A DNA stretch of 7,362 bases from the NCBI GenBank assembly GCA_964549785.1, contig CAZJXA010000171.1, forward strand, positions 1 to 7,362, written 5' to 3'. The stretch comes from JBEIUO01 sp964549785 (GTDB lineage Bacteria; Planctomycetota; Phycisphaerae; Phycisphaerales; UBA1924). Made by a program: the position numbers and the translations under genes. This document shows positions 6,318 to 7,362 of the stretch, in pieces (the first letter of the stretch is position 1; every line of letters starts with the position of its first letter). The notes under the pieces are model-generated. The model was not told the DNA's origin and searched no databases. It saw nothing but the letters and a program-made list of their open reading frames with translations.

Positions 6318-7333
6318 ATGCTGACGATCATCCGCTCCGTGGCATCGCGCTTCACGACTCCTTGCGCGTTCTCCCTCACACGCCGGGCCGGCGCGTCCCC
6401 GCACTTGGAGGCGCTAGAAGACCGCCGCCTGCTGGCCGCGATCTCGTGGACCGGGGCGGTTTCCAACGATCGGGACGTGGGCGAGAACTGGTCCGGCGGC
6501 GTGGTGCCGATGGCGGCGGACGATGTGACGATCAACGTCGCCGCGACCCCGATCATCACGCTGGCGTCCGGGTCGAATCGGCCGATTCAGAGTCTGAACA
6601 GCGCCGAGACGCTCTTGTTGACCGGTGGAACGCTTGTCGTCAGTGGGACCACCTTGGTGTCGAACTTCACGCAGGGTGGAGCGACCGCAACGTTCAACGG
6701 CACTACATCGTTCACGAATGGCACCCTCGCGGGCGGCGAGTTGACCGGCAACGGCAATCTGGGCGTGGCGGGGGCCTTCACGTGGTCGGCGGGCGAGATG
6801 ACGGGCACCGGGTCGACCGCCTTCGGCCCGGCCTCCGCCGTGACGCTCGCGAGCGTCAACATTAAGACCGTGGGCCGCGCGGTCGTGTTCAATGGGTCGG
6901 GGCGTCGGCCCAGACCATCGTTCACATCTAGGCGGCGAACGTCTTCACTACCATTAACGCGACGGGCGGCGGCGTGATCGCGGGCGGGTTCACGGCGATC
7001 TTCGACAACGGCTTTGACCCTTCGAGCCCGACGGTCTTTCTGTGGGACGCCTCGGTCATCAACGCCGGGGCGCTGACGGGCTCGTTCTCGTCGATCGGCG
7101 TGCCGACCACCGCCGCAGGAATCATCAAGACCGATCAGACGGCCACGTCGTTCATTGTCCTGCACGACATCTTCGACGTTGATAGCAACGAGTCGGTCGA
7201 TTCCGACGACATCATCGCGTTCTTCACGCTGTGGGACATGGGCGACAATCTGGCGGACATCGACGGCGACGGCGCGGTGGACTCCAACGACATCATCCTG
7301 TTCTTCGCGGGCTGGGACGCGGGGGGCGGGTAG
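6318..7333 (+). pseudogene. Exported LEPR-motif, beta-solenoid, dockerin-like protein, broken by a frameshift and a stop
   Basis: The N-terminal part (frame of 6318, valid to about 6900) has LEDRRLLA at residues 33-40, the LEPR-type motif. It is followed by ISWTGAVS, ENWSGGVVP and DDVTIN, a domain common in large planctomycete surface proteins. A Gly/Thr/Asn-rich stretch typical of a beta-solenoid comes next. After about 6900 coding continues in another frame (codons starting 6902): ASAQTIVHI, then TAG at 6929-6931, then AANVFTTINATGGG and onward to a stop at 7331-7333. The change to the low-GC3, Arg/Pro/Ser-rich stretch after 6900 in the first frame shows where coding leaves it. The C-terminus carries two Asp-rich loops, DVDSNESVDSDD (7175-7210) and DIDGDGAVDSND (7256-7291), each followed by II-x-FF-x-x-WD, as in dockerin-type modules that dock exported proteins. 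Two lesions within about 30 bases suggest a pseudogene or assembly errors. As annotated automatically it would appear as two genes, about 6318-6977 and 6974-7333. Confidence 0.8.
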
Positions 7334-7348
7334 CGGGTTGCTTACCCG
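7334..7348 (+). terminator. Small hairpin after the dockerin gene
   Basis: CGGGT-TGCTT-ACCCG is a perfect five-pair stem directly after the stop codon. No T-run is visible before the window ends, so terminator function is uncertain. Confidence 0.25.
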
Positions 7349-7362
7349 GGGAAGCGGTACGC

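Noticed and set aside
6007..6324. A 105-codon plus-strand frame in the intergenic region
   Set aside because: It starts inside the terminator stem, has no RBS and its composition looks random.
6932..6977. A single frameshift placed after the TAG, which would avoid the stop
   Set aside because: The first frame between 6903 and 6975 has low GC3 and Arg/Pro/Ser-rich protein, while the other frame reads sensibly on both sides of the TAG. The frame change is therefore better placed near 6900, leaving the TAG in frame.

Overview
The window is GC-rich, densely coding DNA that most likely comes from a planctomycete, probably of the class Phycisphaerae. This is inferred from three things. Two adjacent plus-strand genes encode the N-terminal 'LEPR'-type motif (LEARQMLAA and LEDRRLLAA) known from exported planctomycete proteins. 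One of them ends in a dockerin-like pair of Asp-rich calcium loops of the kind common in Phycisphaerae surface proteins. The AAA+ protease subunit is a bacterial ClpC with an unusually long Gly-rich linker. No rRNA, tRNA, CRISPR array or insertion sequence was seen.

Layout: 1-1809 (minus) is the first 603 codons of clpC, cut by the window edge just after the Walker A motif of its second ATPase domain. 1810-2170 is a leader/intergenic stretch with a ribosome binding site, two hairpins and a sigma-54-like promoter match, all oriented towards clpC. 2171-2785 (minus; possible start as far out as 2824) is a NeuD/PglD-family left-handed beta-helix acyltransferase. 2786-3022 is the divergent promoter region. 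3023-5935 (plus) encodes a 970-residue putative exported protein: LEPR motif, cyclophilin-type peptidyl-prolyl isomerase domain, one Ig/cadherin-like domain, then six tandem 106-108-residue Ig-like repeats, most with a putative calcium loop. A perfect 15-bp stem terminator follows. 6018-6303 has no gene. 6318-7333 (plus) is a second LEPR-motif gene, with an NW..P..DDV domain, a Gly/Thr-rich beta-solenoid and a C-terminal dockerin-like module; it is broken by a frameshift near 6900 and an in-frame TAG at 6929-6931.

The left half is intracellular housekeeping (Clp proteolysis) plus a sugar or amino-sugar N-acyltransferase. The right half encodes two proteins that look destined for the cell surface or exterior. 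They share the N-terminal motif but are separated by a terminator, so they are probably separate transcription units. Nothing in the sequence links the two halves functionally. The most unusual items are the cyclophilin/Ig-repeat fusion and the doubly interrupted dockerin gene.
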